The notes: generated by a model from the letters alone, not told the origin. Shown: positions 25,438 to 34,745, counted from the stretch's first letter. The stretch is 35,839 bases of DNA from CAZOZP01 sp964584325 (GCA_964584325.1 CAZOZP010000036.1:1-35839); one strand, 5' to 3'. A program made the numbers and translations.

Positions 25438-26134
25438 TATCGATTTATATTATGTAGGCGAACCTTTTTCGGGCAAAACGATAACTGTTACCGGAGAAGA
25501 GTTTATTCATATTACAAGGGTTATGAGATATGAAAAGGGTGATAATATTCACATAACCGACGGCAAAGGAAAAATTTTCAGCGTTAAAATCTCTTCGATT
25601 GGTAAATCCAGCCTTTCAGCAGAAATACTCAATACATATGAATATGAAAATAGTCTGGATAATTTTACTATTGCAATTCCGGCGTTAAAGAAAATTGACC
25701 GTCAGGAATTTGCTTTGGAAAAATGCATTGAAATGGGATTTACAAAATTTGTTTTCTTCCAGTCATTAAGGTCAATTCCTAAGTCATTTAAGCCTGAAAG
25801 ACTTCAAAGCATATCAATTGCGGCAATGAAGCAGTCTCTTAGGGCATTCCTTCCGGAAATCCGAACAGAGAAAAAGATTGAGGCCTTAGCTGAAATGGGG
25901 AAGAAAGTAATATATTTCGGACAGGATGAAAAAAGGACGATTAACCAGTTTATCAAGAATGTTTACGTTAATGAACAATACCTTCTTGTTTTCGGACCCG
26001 AAGGCGGATTAAACGACGATGAAATAAAAATATTGGAAGCAGCAGATTCAGTTCGTATAACCAAGAACAGGCTGCGGACTGAAACGGCAATTGTAAGTGC
26101 GGCTGTATTAATTTCAAATGCTATAGCAGAATAA
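25415..26134 (+). CDS. rsmE: 16S rRNA (uracil1498-N3)-methyltransferase
   Basis: SPOUT-class methyltransferase for U1498 of 16S rRNA. The N-terminal PUA-like domain has VTGEEFIHITRVMRYEKGDNI. The C-terminal knot has VFGPEGGLNDDEI, then TKNRLRTETAIVSAAVLI. Start choice: an ATG at 25388 would give 248 aa and a 50-nt overlap with the upstream gene. I prefer TTG at 25415 (239 aa) because a GGTGAGG ribosome-binding site lies 6 nt before it and the conserved DLYYVGEPF then sits near the N-terminus, as in relatives. Either start leaves the enzyme intact. Confidence 0.9.
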   Translation: MGQEYLSNIDLYYVGEPFSGKTITVTGEEFIHITRVMRYEKGDNIHITDGKGKIFSVKISSIGKSSLSAEILNTYEYENSLDNFTIAIPALKKIDRQEFALEKCIEMGFTKFVFFQSLRSIPKSFKPERLQSISIAAMKQSLRAFLPEIRTEKKIEALAEMGKKVIYFGQDEKRTINQFIKNVYVNEQYLLVFGPEGGLNDDEIKILEAADSVRITKNRLRTETAIVSAAVLISNAIAE

Positions 26135-26164
26135 ACTGGTTCATAAGATAAATAACTGAAATTT

Positions 26165-26614
26165 ATGTCCAATTCAATGATAATATTGCTTTTCATTCTT
26201 TTCAGCGGTACTGTCTATTTGGGATTAAAACTAATCAGACTTCTTAGGTCTTTGAATAATCCTTCAAGACTTTCAACTGATAATCTTATCACCGAGAGAA
26301 AAAAGTCGGTTATGAAAGTTAAAATAGCGGCAGCTAAAATTATGAATAAAGAAGTATCGCCGGCTGAGGGCAGTGTTCAGATTAAAGCACTGTTAAATAA
26401 TTTGTATCTGGACAGGCAGGGAATTATGCTTTTCAAACCTTTTACGGAATTAGCTGAAGCTGCCGGGCATCTTCCTTTAGGGGAAGCCCGGCAGAAGTAT
26501 TCTCCGCAAGATTTAGCTGCGTACGACGAAGAGCTAAAGAAAATTGAAAATACCTATGCCTCTGCTGTGATGAAAGCTGCAGAAAAAATAACCGAACACC
26601 ATTTCGAGTTATAA
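26165..26614 (+). CDS. small single-pass membrane protein, DUF2489-like
   Basis: 149 aa. One N-terminal membrane segment (about 4-25, MIILLFILFSGTVYLGLKLI), then a charged cytoplasmic helical region. From about residue 70, the order SVQIKALLNNLYLD, FTELAEAAGHLPLGEARQKY and EELKKIENTYASAVMKAAEKI matches what I remember of DUF2489 proteins, which share a tail-anchored-like layout and have no known function. It follows rsmE by 30 nt and ends overlapping the convergent exonuclease gene by 6 nt. The family call is from memory only. Confidence 0.7.
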   Translation: MSNSMIILLFILFSGTVYLGLKLIRLLRSLNNPSRLSTDNLITERKKSVMKVKIAAAKIMNKEVSPAEGSVQIKALLNNLYLDRQGIMLFKPFTELAEAAGHLPLGEARQKYSPQDLAAYDEELKKIENTYASAVMKAAEKITEHHFEL

Positions 26615-27427
26615 TTCAACATCGGTCCAGATGCAGGTATGGTCAGAAGGTTTTTCCATTGCCCGGATCCCGTAATCAATTCCGGCATCTTTTATCTTTT
26701 CTGAAATTGCCTCTGTTGCAAGAATGTGATCTATTCTTAGTCCTCGTTTCGGGTCGCTGTCAAATCCTTTAGAACGATAATCGAACCAGCTGAATTTATC
26801 TGCGCTGTCAGGATAGATTTTTCGGTATGTGTCAAATAATCCGGATTCAAGCATTTCTTTATACCACTGCCTTTCTTCAGGAAGAAAACTGCATTTACCT
26901 GCAGCAAGCCATCTTTTTCTATTATCTTCACCTATCCCTATATCAATATCTTCAGGGGAAACATTCATATCGCCCATAAGAAAAAGAATTTTTCCGGGAG
27001 TGATTACTGATTTCAAATAAGAATTTAGTCTTTCGAAAAACTTCTGCTTATACGGAAACTTGATTTCGTGCGATCTGTTTTCACCTTGAGGAAAGTAACA
27101 GTTGATAATACTGAAACAATTTCCGGAGTGTGATTCAAAATCTAATTGAATAAAGCGTTTTTGAGTATCTGCAGAATCTTCTTCAAGCCCCTTTTTTACC
27201 GAAAGCAGTTTTAATCCCTTATAAAGAACGGCAACGCCGTAATGTCCTTTTTGTCCGAATATCTCAGCTTCATAGCCTAATGCATTTATTTCTGCCATAG
27301 GGAATTCGGAATCTTGTACTTTAGTTTCCTGTATTCCGATTATATCCGGCGCAATGGTTTCTTTAACTGCTTCAATCTGGTGAAGCCGTGCTCTTATACT
27401 GTTTATATTAAAAGATGCAAGTCTCAA
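26609..27427 (-). CDS. xth: exodeoxyribonuclease III
   Basis: AP endonuclease and 3'-5' exonuclease in base excision repair. It has the Exo III/APE1 motifs: RLASFNINSIRAR at the N-terminus, IGIQETKVQDSEFP with the metal-binding Glu, LMGDMNVSPEDIDIG (DxN), LRIDHILAT and the C-terminal SDHTCIWTD (SDH). 272 aa, normal. The frame can be extended to a TTG at 27445, but TTG at 27427 is preferred. A perfect AGGAGG lies 4 nt before it and the protein then starts MRLASFNINSIRA like the family. That ribosome-binding site overlaps the stop codon of the upstream glycosyltransferase. Confidence 0.94.
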   Translation of the reverse strand: MRLASFNINSIRARLHQIEAVKETIAPDIIGIQETKVQDSEFPMAEINALGYEAEIFGQKGHYGVAVLYKGLKLLSVKKGLEEDSADTQKRFIQLDFESHSGNCFSIINCYFPQGENRSHEIKFPYKQKFFERLNSYLKSVITPGKILFLMGDMNVSPEDIDIGIGEDNRKRWLAAGKCSFLPEERQWYKEMLESGLFDTYRKIYPDSADKFSWFDYRSKGFDSDPKRGLRIDHILATEAISEKIKDAGIDYGIRAMEKPSDHTCIWTDVEL

Positions 27428-27435
27428 TATTCCTC

Positions 27436-28518
27436 CTAATTCCAACGAGTTTTAAATTTGAATGAATAAAAATAATTGATGATAATCGAAACTTCAAAGA
27501 AAACGGATAAACAAATTATTTCTGTGACATTAAAGCTATATCCGAAAACTTTACTAAGCTTTCTGAAAGCAATTATTTCAGTAAGGAATTTAATTAGAGG
27601 CAGTAATAAAATAACCGGATAAAGAAAAGCAGCGGGCAGCAGCAAGAAGGGAAGCAGATTAAGCATATGCCAGCCTGCTAAAAATGCCTTGTGTTTTGCA
27701 AGATAATAAGCTGAACTGGAAGTATGCCTTGCTTTCTGAGAAAAATATTCTTCCATTGTGTTTTTTGATTCAGAAAAAACGAAAGAATCGTTATCAATAA
27801 AACATCCCACCGGAGCTTTATGTTTTACAGCTTCTCTGATAAATAAGTCATCATCGCCACTCAAAGTTTGTGCGGTTTTCGAATATCCCCCGGCTTGCGA
27901 AAAAAAATTATAAGTGAATCCGAAACTTCGTGCCGCAGCAGAATATGGAAATCCTGATTCGGCCATTGTAAAAGTAAGAATCGAGCTCCGCAAATTTTCA
28001 TAACAGGAAAGTCGGCCGGCTAAAGATTTTCCTTCAACCATCGGAGCATGACCGAAAACAACTTCATATTTTTTTGCAAAGGCATTATTAAATGAAGAAA
28101 CCCAATTTTTTGAAGGTCTGCAATCAGCATCTGTTATCAGTATAAATTCTTTCCTTGAAACCTCAATGCCTTTTTCAAGAGCTCCTTTTTTTCCGGGGAG
28201 AATCTTTCTTCCTGCTTTAATTACTTTGATATGAGGAAAATCATTAAGGAAACTGTGTGCACAAGCATAAGTATTATCGGTAGAATTGTCGTCCACAATT
28301 ATTATTTCGAGAAGATCCGGCGGATAATTCTGCTTTTTCAGGCAATTCAAAAGATTAGGGAGATTGTTCTCTTCATTTTTTGCGGCAATAATTATTGAAA
28401 ATCTTCTCGAAGCAAATTCAGTGATTTCAGATTTCCTTTTAATTTTCTTTAGTGTTTCGGATGCAAAGATATAAAATGCCGGAATCACTAAAAAAGGAAT
28501 TACTATTAGGAATTCCAT
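27436..28518 (-). CDS. family 2 glycosyltransferase, membrane-anchored
   Basis: 360 aa. An N-terminal membrane helix (2-20) is followed by a GT-A domain with FSIIIAAKNEENNLPNLL (40-57), IIIVDDNSTDNT (Asp76-Asp77) and the metal-binding ITDADCRPS (128-135). The acceptor-site acidic motif SGDDDLFIREA is at 220-230. The QxxRW box seen in processive enzymes appears as QKARH. Two or three C-terminal helices (about 280-355) complete the integral-membrane layout. The enzyme uses a nucleotide-sugar and a membrane or lipid-linked acceptor; neither can be named. Its ATG overlaps the helicase stop by one base, and the exonuclease ribosome-binding site overlaps its stop. Confidence 0.88.
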   Translation of the reverse strand: MEFLIVIPFLVIPAFYIFASETLKKIKRKSEITEFASRRFSIIIAAKNEENNLPNLLNCLKKQNYPPDLLEIIIVDDNSTDNTYACAHSFLNDFPHIKVIKAGRKILPGKKGALEKGIEVSRKEFILITDADCRPSKNWVSSFNNAFAKKYEVVFGHAPMVEGKSLAGRLSCYENLRSSILTFTMAESGFPYSAAARSFGFTYNFFSQAGGYSKTAQTLSGDDDLFIREAVKHKAPVGCFIDNDSFVFSESKNTMEEYFSQKARHTSSSAYYLAKHKAFLAGWHMLNLLPFLLLPAAFLYPVILLLPLIKFLTEIIAFRKLSKVFGYSFNVTEIICLSVFFEVSIIINYFYSFKFKTRWN

Positions 28519-30509
28519 TATTCATCCTCCAAAATCCATTGGTCTGCAATACTTTCATCAGCACCTTCTATAAAGCGTGAAGGTTTGGAATATGTAACCC
28601 CTGTATAATTATTGTAGATATTCATCGGATGTACAATAAAAAGATTACGCTTTGCACGCGTCGAGGCAACATACATAAGCCTTCTTTCTTCTTCAATACT
28701 TTCATTGTCTTCAAATGAGTATTCGCTCGGGAAAAGTCCGTCAAGGGCATTCATTATAAAAACAGAATTCCATTCAAGTCCTTTTGCCGAATGAATTGTT
28801 GAAAGTACAAGACAGTCGGAAGGGGATGATTCATCAGAAACATCAATCACCGAATCCCGGGGAGGTTCAAGAGCCATATCGGTAAGAAATGATTCAAGAG
28901 ATTTATAATTTGAAGAAATATTCAGAAACATGTCCAAATCTTTTTTCCTTTTCTTAAAATCGTCATACTTGCTTTTGAATAGCGGGTCATAGTATTTAAT
29001 TATTTTTTCAGCCTTTTCGGTAACGCTCGTGTTGCTTTTGGCAAGCGAAAATAACAGATCGAAAAGAGCGTTTATACCGGATGGAGAATTTCTTCTTGCC
29101 GGAGATTCCGGATTAAATACTTCTATGCCGGCGCTTTCCGGAATTACGTTAACAATTTTTCCTGCCTTTGCCCTGCCCACACCCTCGTGCAGCAGAAGAA
29201 CGCGATACCAGCTTACGATATCTCTTGAGTTTGCCAGAATTCTTAAAAAACCTAGAAGATCCTTGATATGTGCACTTTCAATAAATTTCATTCCCCCGAA
29301 TTTTACAAATGGTATTCCGGCTTTGTTTAGCTCAATTTCAAGATCAAAAGAAAAGAAGGAAGAGCGGAATAAAACGGCAATATCGCTTAATGCAATTCCG
29401 CTTTCGTGAAGAGCAAGAATTTTATCTGCAATAAATTTAGACTGCATATTATCATTTACGGCAGAGATTATTGCCGGCATCTCGCCGTCAGGCAAAGAAG
29501 TAAAGAGTTTTTTAGGATATTTTTCTGTAGCGTTTTCAATAATAAAGTTTGTGAAATTCAGAATTTGCGGTGTACTGCGGTAATTTTCTTCGAGTTTAAG
29601 AATTTTGGTTCCGGGAAAAATTTCCGGAAATCTGATAATGTTTTGAAAATCAGCTCCGCGGAATGAGTAGATAGATTGTGAATCGTCTCCCACAGCCATA
29701 ATATTCCGGTTTATACCTGATAAACCAAGAACAATATCAGACTGAATCCGGTTTGTATCCTGATACTCATCAACCATAGTGAATTTTATTTTTGAAAGAA
29801 ACGATTTTGCCGCCGGAGATAAATCAAGAAGAAACAGCCTGAGAAATACCAAAAGGTCATCATAGTCCAGCAGTGAGTTTTTTCTTTTATATTCAGTATA
29901 ATTCACGGATGTTTGTAGAATTAGTTCCATAAACTCTGCAAATTGCGGGTAGTCATTCAGAACAATTTCTTCAATTGATCTTCCGGTATTTACGTGAAGA
30001 CTAAAGATGCCGAAAAGAGTATTTTTCTGAGGAAATCGTCTTTTTATATCCTTTAGATTTAATCCGCCGCGAAGCAGATTCACAACATCTTCGCTATCGC
30101 CCTGATCCATTATGGTAAACGATGAACTAAGACCTACGGCAGAGGCATACTTTCTAAGAGTGAGGTTTGCAAAAGAATGAAACGTACCGCCGTTTATCTC
30201 AGAACACCTTTTATCAAGCAGCAGCGAAGCCCGGTCAAGCATTTCCTTTGCGGCTTTTCTTGTAAAAGTAAGAAGAAGAATGGAAGAAGGCTGCGATCCG
30301 GTTTCAATAAGCCTTGCCACTCTGTAAACAAGAGTACGAGTCTTTCCGGTTCCGGCACCGGCAATAAGGAGGTAAACTCCTTCTCCGGCAGTAACCGCTT
30401 CATACTGCTGCGGATTGAGTTCATTTCTGTAATCAAGAACAAAGCGGGATTCATCAGCTTTGATCAATCCCGCTTTATTAATTCTGGACAAAGTATATGT
30501 TTTTGTCAT
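28518..30509 (-). CDS. UvrD/PcrA/Rep-type superfamily 1 DNA helicase
   Basis: 663 aa ATP-dependent 3'-5' helicase. Motifs in order: LNPQQYEAV (Q motif, 31-39), AGAGTGKT (Walker A, 50-57), LTFTRKAAKEM (Ia), VDEYQDTN (Walker B, 247-254), VGDDSQSIYSFRGAD (III), LEENYRST (IV), STIHSAKGLEW (V) and EERRLMYVASTRAK (VI). A little shorter than UvrD or PcrA (about 720-730 aa) because the C-terminal tail is missing. It could serve repair or replication restart, as UvrD, PcrA and Rep do, and the three cannot be separated from motifs alone. It overlaps the upstream small gene by 4 nt (ATGA). Confidence 0.92.
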   Translation of the reverse strand: MTKTYTLSRINKAGLIKADESRFVLDYRNELNPQQYEAVTAGEGVYLLIAGAGTGKTRTLVYRVARLIETGSQPSSILLLTFTRKAAKEMLDRASLLLDKRCSEINGGTFHSFANLTLRKYASAVGLSSSFTIMDQGDSEDVVNLLRGGLNLKDIKRRFPQKNTLFGIFSLHVNTGRSIEEIVLNDYPQFAEFMELILQTSVNYTEYKRKNSLLDYDDLLVFLRLFLLDLSPAAKSFLSKIKFTMVDEYQDTNRIQSDIVLGLSGINRNIMAVGDDSQSIYSFRGADFQNIIRFPEIFPGTKILKLEENYRSTPQILNFTNFIIENATEKYPKKLFTSLPDGEMPAIISAVNDNMQSKFIADKILALHESGIALSDIAVLFRSSFFSFDLEIELNKAGIPFVKFGGMKFIESAHIKDLLGFLRILANSRDIVSWYRVLLLHEGVGRAKAGKIVNVIPESAGIEVFNPESPARRNSPSGINALFDLLFSLAKSNTSVTEKAEKIIKYYDPLFKSKYDDFKKRKKDLDMFLNISSNYKSLESFLTDMALEPPRDSVIDVSDESSPSDCLVLSTIHSAKGLEWNSVFIMNALDGLFPSEYSFEDNESIEEERRLMYVASTRAKRNLFIVHPMNIYNNYTGVTYSKPSRFIEGADESIADQWILEDE

Positions 30510-30964
30510 CTTCTGCTTAGTGATTTAGGTTTCCCTAATATTTCCGAATAGATAACGGCTTTTCTAATACTTTCGGTTTCGGAAAAGTCAATTAGAAATC
30601 CCTCTGAAGAAACAGCCCTGCCGGATAAAACTTCTTCCGGTTCTGTCGGAACAGCTTTTTTCACAATAGGCTTAGTTTCAGTAGAGTTGTTATAGCTCTT
30701 TTCCTGCGACATGATTTTCGAAAGCATTTCATTGTACTTAGGATTATAGGAATCCTCAAGATTTGTATTCGGTTCCTTATAATCTTCATAATCCGGATCA
30801 AAGTTATCGTCCTCATAATTGGTTTGTTCAACGAAAACCGGCTGAGGGTTAAGTTTGCCTTCGGCTTTTTTTCTTTCTTCTTCTTTTTTCTTTTTCTCAT
30901 TCATAATGGAAGAGTAGATACTGAATACAAGAAAAAGAATCAGAAGCAGTATTTGAAAATCCAT
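30506..30964 (-). CDS. small single-pass membrane protein of unknown function
   Basis: 152 aa. One N-terminal helix (4-20), then a lysine/glutamate run (EKKKKEEERKKAE), then an acidic, Tyr- and Asn-rich disordered linker (about 50-115) and a compact C-terminal end IRKAVIYSEILGKP. From memory, a tail of this kind (xxxAVIxSEILxxP) ends small membrane proteins in Bacteroidota, where it may be a binding peptide; that is recollection and not verified. GGAAGG stands 5 nt before the ATG. It lies 12 nt after floA and overlaps the helicase gene by 4 nt. Confidence 0.75.
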   Translation of the reverse strand: MDFQILLLILFLVFSIYSSIMNEKKKKEEERKKAEGKLNPQPVFVEQTNYEDDNFDPDYEDYKEPNTNLEDSYNPKYNEMLSKIMSQEKSYNNSTETKPIVKKAVPTEPEEVLSGRAVSSEGFLIDFSETESIRKAVIYSEILGKPKSLSRR

Positions 30965-30976
30965 AATTACCTTCCG

Positions 30977-31963
30977 TTATTTATTATCTTTCTTCACTTC
31001 AGGTTTTGCAATTGAATTACGCATTTCTGTATCAGACTGAATGTTTTTAATATTGTAATAATCCATAACACCTAAGTTTCCGTTTCTGAAAGCTTCAGCA
31101 ATTGCCTGAGGTACCTGAGCTTCGGCTTCAACAACTTTTGCTTTCATTTTAGCTACTTCTGCAACCATTTCCTGCTCAAGAGCAACAGCAGCGGCTCTTC
31201 TTTCTTCAGCTTTTGCACGGGCTACCTTAAGGTCAGCTTCAGCCTGGTCTGTCTGGAGAATGGCGCCAATATTAATTCCAACATCCACATCGGCAATATC
31301 AATAGAAAGAATTTCGAATGCAGTTCCGGCATCAAGACCCTTTGAAAGAACTACCTTAGAAATACTGTCGGGGTTTTCAAGAACTTCTTTATGGCTTTTG
31401 CTTGAACCGATGGTAGATACGATACCTTCACCGACTCTTGCAAGGATGGTAGCTTCGCCTGCACCGCCCACAAGTCTTTCAATGTTTGTTCTCACCGTTA
31501 TTCTTGCTATAGCTTTCAACTGAATACCGTCTTTGGCAACCGCAGAAACAACCGGTGTTTCAATAACTTTCGGATTAACCGACATTTTAACAGCCTCATA
31601 AACATCGCGTCCGGCAAGGTCAATTGCTGCAGCCTTTTCAAATGAAAGGGGCAGATTGGCTTTGTTTGCCGAAATAAGGGCGTTCAGTACTTTAATAACA
31701 TTACCGCCGGCAAGATAATGTGCTTCGAGCATTGATATATCCAGTTTTAATCCGGCTTTGGTTGCCATAATAAGGCTGCGGACAATAACGTGCGGAGAAA
31801 CTTTTCTAAGGCGCATTCCCACAAGATCTCTGAATATTTTCAATCGAACTCCGGAGAAAAAGGCCGTAATATAAAGTCCTAACGGGAAAAACCAGAAGAA
31901 TATCGAAAGAAGAATTATGACGAAAATTATTCCCGCCAATGTTATGTTAGTTAAGAAATCCAT
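30977..31963 (-). CDS. floA: flotillin-like protein FloA (UPF0365)
   Basis: 328 aa from the ATG at 31963, which has AGGAG 6 nt upstream; the longer frame to 31996 lacks such a site. One N-terminal hairpin or membrane segment (about 5-38), then an SPFH/PHB-like domain (RLRKVSPHVIVRSLIMATKAGL, ISANKANLPLSFEKAAAIDLAGRDV, ITVRTNIERLVGGAGEATI), then a coiled-coil rich in Ala/Glu (about 235-290: AKAEERRAAAVALEQEM). FloA organises membrane microdomains. In Bacillus the gene sits with an NfeD protein; here no NfeD gene is adjacent, only the small membrane protein downstream. Confidence 0.93.
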   Translation of the reverse strand: MDFLTNITLAGIIFVIILLSIFFWFFPLGLYITAFFSGVRLKIFRDLVGMRLRKVSPHVIVRSLIMATKAGLKLDISMLEAHYLAGGNVIKVLNALISANKANLPLSFEKAAAIDLAGRDVYEAVKMSVNPKVIETPVVSAVAKDGIQLKAIARITVRTNIERLVGGAGEATILARVGEGIVSTIGSSKSHKEVLENPDSISKVVLSKGLDAGTAFEILSIDIADVDVGINIGAILQTDQAEADLKVARAKAEERRAAAVALEQEMVAEVAKMKAKVVEAEAQVPQAIAEAFRNGNLGVMDYYNIKNIQSDTEMRNSIAKPEVKKDNK

Positions 31964-32075
31964 TAATGCTCCTGTTTTTTTATTTTTGATAAGCAATATA
32001 AAATTACGGATTTCACAGCATAAAAATCAAAAAAAATCGGTTTTCTCCTTATATATAATAATTTGTTCACTTTGA

Positions 32076-32097
32076 CCTAAATTTTTAATAAATTAGG
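32076..32097. promoter_or_regulatory. 22-bp imperfect palindrome upstream of clpC
   Basis: CCTAA at 32076-32080 and TTAGG at 32093-32097 bracket a mostly symmetric AT-rich centre; 9 of 11 base pairs match. It lies about 55 nt before the clpC ATG, within the 189-nt divergent floA/clpC region, and could be an operator. No confident -35/-10 pair was found in this AT-rich stretch. Confidence 0.4.
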
Positions 32098-32152
32098 AGA
32101 GAGTATTATAAAATACATTCTGTAATTATTGATGAAACAGTAAGGGGAATAA

Positions 32153-34654
32153 ATGGAAGGAAATTTTTCCGAAAGAGTTCAGGAAGTAATAAGGTTAAGC
32201 AGAGAAGAAGCCTTAAGATTAGGGCATGATTATATAGGTACAGAGCATTTGCTTTTAGGTATAATCAGGGAAGGCCACGGCGTTGCCGTAAAACTTCTTA
32301 AAAATCTTGACTGCGAGCTGGACAAACTGAAAAAAACAATTGAAGATACCGTGAAAATATCCGGGGGAACGCTTACAATCGGGAATATCCCCCTGACCAA
32401 GCAAGCAGAAAAAGTGCTGAAAATAACACAGATAGAATCCAAGATATATAAATCCAACATAATCGGAACCGAGCATATTCTGCTTTCAATTTTAAGAGAT
32501 GAAGACAACATTGCAACACAAATACTTCATCAGTTTAACATAACTTATGATATTGTAAGGGCTGAATTAAACAATTACCTGAGCGGAAAGGAATCTGAAA
32601 AGCAGGGAAGCGGATCTATACCTCCGCCAAAGAAAGCGGAAAAAACAAAGACTCCGGTTCTTGATAATTTCGGGAGGGATTTAACAAAGCTTGCAATTGA
32701 TGATAAGCTTGACCCCGTAATAGGCCGTGAAAAAGAAATAGAACGAGTGGCCCAGGTTTTAAGCCGCAGAAAGAAGAATAATCCTGTTTTAATAGGTGAA
32801 CCGGGAGTAGGGAAAACTGCAATAGCTGAGGGACTTGCTTTACGAATTGTTCACAGAAAAGTACCGAGAATACTGCAGGATAAAAGAGTTGTTACACTCG
32901 ATTTGGCCGGATTGGTAGCGGGTACTAAATACCGTGGACAGTTTGAGGAGCGAATGAAAGCTCTTATGTCTGAACTCGAAAAAGCAGACGATGTAATTCT
33001 TTTCATAGACGAACTTCACACAATTGTTGGAGCAGGCGGAGCCAGCGGTTCACTGGATGCCTCGAATATGTTCAAACCGGCACTTGCCAGGGGTGATATA
33101 CAGTGTATCGGTGCAACAACACTTGATGAATACAGAAAATTTATCGAAACTGATGGTGCTCTCGACAGAAGATTCCAGAAAGTTATGATTGAGCCGCCAA
33201 GTATTGAAGAAACAATGCAGATACTTCAATTTATTAAGTTTAAGTATGAAGAACATCATAAGGTAAGATATTCAGATGAAGCAATAAAGGCTGCAGTTCA
33301 GCTTAGCGACAGGTATATTACCGACAGGTTTTTTCCTGATAAGGCAATAGATGTTCTTGATGAAGCAGGTTCGCGTGTGCATATGGGAAATTTTTCTGTT
33401 TCGGATGATATTCTTAAGCTGGAAGAAGAAATTGAACTTGTAAAAAAAGAAAAAACACAGGTTGTTAAAAAGCAGGATTATGAAGAAGCTGCCCGGCTTA
33501 GAGATAAAGAACGCAATCTTCAGGCGCGGCTCGAAACAGCAAAGAAGGAGTGGGAAACTTCCACTCTGGATATTGTTTATGACGTTAATGAAGAAGATAT
33601 AGCTACTGTTGTTTCAATGATGACCGGAATTCCTGTAAACAGAGTTGCACAGGCAGAGTCTGTTAAGCTAATAAAGATGGAAGAAATATTGGGCGGAAGG
33701 ATAATAGGACAGGAAGAAGCTGTTGTTAAACTTTCAAAAGCAATAAGAAGAACCCGAGCCGGATTGAAGAATCCCCGCCGGCCAATCGGAAGTTTTGTAT
33801 TCCTGGGTCCTACCGGAGTAGGCAAAACTCAGCTTGCAAAAGAACTCGCGCGGTATCTTTTTGATTCTGAAGACGCATTAATAAGAATCGATATGAGCGA
33901 ATACATGGAAAAGCATGCTGTTTCCCGCTTAGTAGGTGCACCTCCGGGATATGTAGGTTATGAAGAAGGCGGACAGCTTACAGAGAAAGTAAGAAGAAAG
34001 CCCTATTCTGTTGTTCTTTTCGATGAAATAGAAAAAGCTCATCCGGATGTGTTTAATCTTCTGCTCCAGGTGTTGGACGACGGATTGCTGACAGACAGTC
34101 TGGGAAGAAAAGTAGATTTTAAGAATACGATAATTATTATGACATCTAATGTAGGAACCAGAGACATAAGGCTTACTTCGGCTTACGGATTCGGAGCGGA
34201 TGATAATGAAGGAAAGTACGAAAAATTAAAAAATACTGTTGAAGACGCAATGAAGAAGCTTTTCAATCCGGAATTCCTAAACAGAATTGATGAGACAATA
34301 GTATTCAGGAATCTTGAAATTGAGGATATAAAGAAGATAATTCATATAGAAATTAAGCATCTTGTAAAGAATATTGAGACTAATAAAATGGAAATGTCGC
34401 TGGACGAATCTGCAGAGGCGTTTTTAGCAGAAAAGGGATTTGATCCTAAATTCGGCGCTCGTCCGCTTAAAAGAGCAATTCAGAAGTATCTGGAAGATCC
34501 GCTTGCTGAAGAACTGCTGCTTCAGAACATCAAAGAAGGTGATATAATTACGGTAAAGCATAAACCCGAGTCGGATGAACTGTATTTCATAACAGATAGA
34601 GACAGTGCCGTTGATACCGGACAAAACGAACCCGAAACAAAAGAAATCTTGTGA
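32153..34654 (+). CDS. clpC: ATP-dependent Clp protease ATP-binding subunit ClpC
   Basis: 833 aa Hsp100 unfoldase that feeds ClpP. Two N-terminal Clp repeats (RVQEVIRLSREEALRLGHDYIGTEHLLL, then TQIESKIYKSNIIGTEHILL). D1 has Walker A GEPGVGKT (215-222) and Walker B VILFIDELHT. A UVR/M-type linker at about 440-470 (QDYEEAARLRDKERNLQARL) marks ClpC rather than ClpA or ClpB. D2 has Walker A GPTGVGKT (552-559) and KLFNPEFLNRIDE. The end carries FGARPLKRAIQKYLEDPLAEELL. AAGGGG lies 7 nt before the ATG. No ctsR or mcsAB genes are adjacent, unlike Firmicutes. Confidence 0.96.
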   Translation: MEGNFSERVQEVIRLSREEALRLGHDYIGTEHLLLGIIREGHGVAVKLLKNLDCELDKLKKTIEDTVKISGGTLTIGNIPLTKQAEKVLKITQIESKIYKSNIIGTEHILLSILRDEDNIATQILHQFNITYDIVRAELNNYLSGKESEKQGSGSIPPPKKAEKTKTPVLDNFGRDLTKLAIDDKLDPVIGREKEIERVAQVLSRRKKNNPVLIGEPGVGKTAIAEGLALRIVHRKVPRILQDKRVVTLDLAGLVAGTKYRGQFEERMKALMSELEKADDVILFIDELHTIVGAGGASGSLDASNMFKPALARGDIQCIGATTLDEYRKFIETDGALDRRFQKVMIEPPSIEETMQILQFIKFKYEEHHKVRYSDEAIKAAVQLSDRYITDRFFPDKAIDVLDEAGSRVHMGNFSVSDDILKLEEEIELVKKEKTQVVKKQDYEEAARLRDKERNLQARLETAKKEWETSTLDIVYDVNEEDIATVVSMMTGIPVNRVAQAESVKLIKMEEILGGRIIGQEEAVVKLSKAIRRTRAGLKNPRRPIGSFVFLGPTGVGKTQLAKELARYLFDSEDALIRIDMSEYMEKHAVSRLVGAPPGYVGYEEGGQLTEKVRRKPYSVVLFDEIEKAHPDVFNLLLQVLDDGLLTDSLGRKVDFKNTIIIMTSNVGTRDIRLTSAYGFGADDNEGKYEKLKNTVEDAMKKLFNPEFLNRIDETIVFRNLEIEDIKKIIHIEIKHLVKNIETNKMEMSLDESAEAFLAEKGFDPKFGARPLKRAIQKYLEDPLAEELLLQNIKEGDIITVKHKPESDELYFITDRDSAVDTGQNEPETKEIL

Positions 34655-34661
34655 TAAATTC

Positions 34662-34688
34662 AGGGCGCAGACAATGCGCCCTTTTTTT
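34662..34688 (+). terminator. rho-independent terminator of clpC
   Basis: Stem AGGGCGCA (34662-34669) and TGCGCCCT (34675-34682), loop GACAA, seven T. It starts 7 nt after the clpC stop codon. Confidence 0.93.
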
Positions 34689-34745
34689 ATGCCGCCGGGT
34701 GATTTAAGGCTATCGAAGACAGTCTAAGAGATTTACCACAGAAAT

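Noticed and set aside
32230..32511. Minus-strand frames within clpC
   Set aside because: They lie opposite the Clp N-terminal repeats, with no family resemblance or expression signals.
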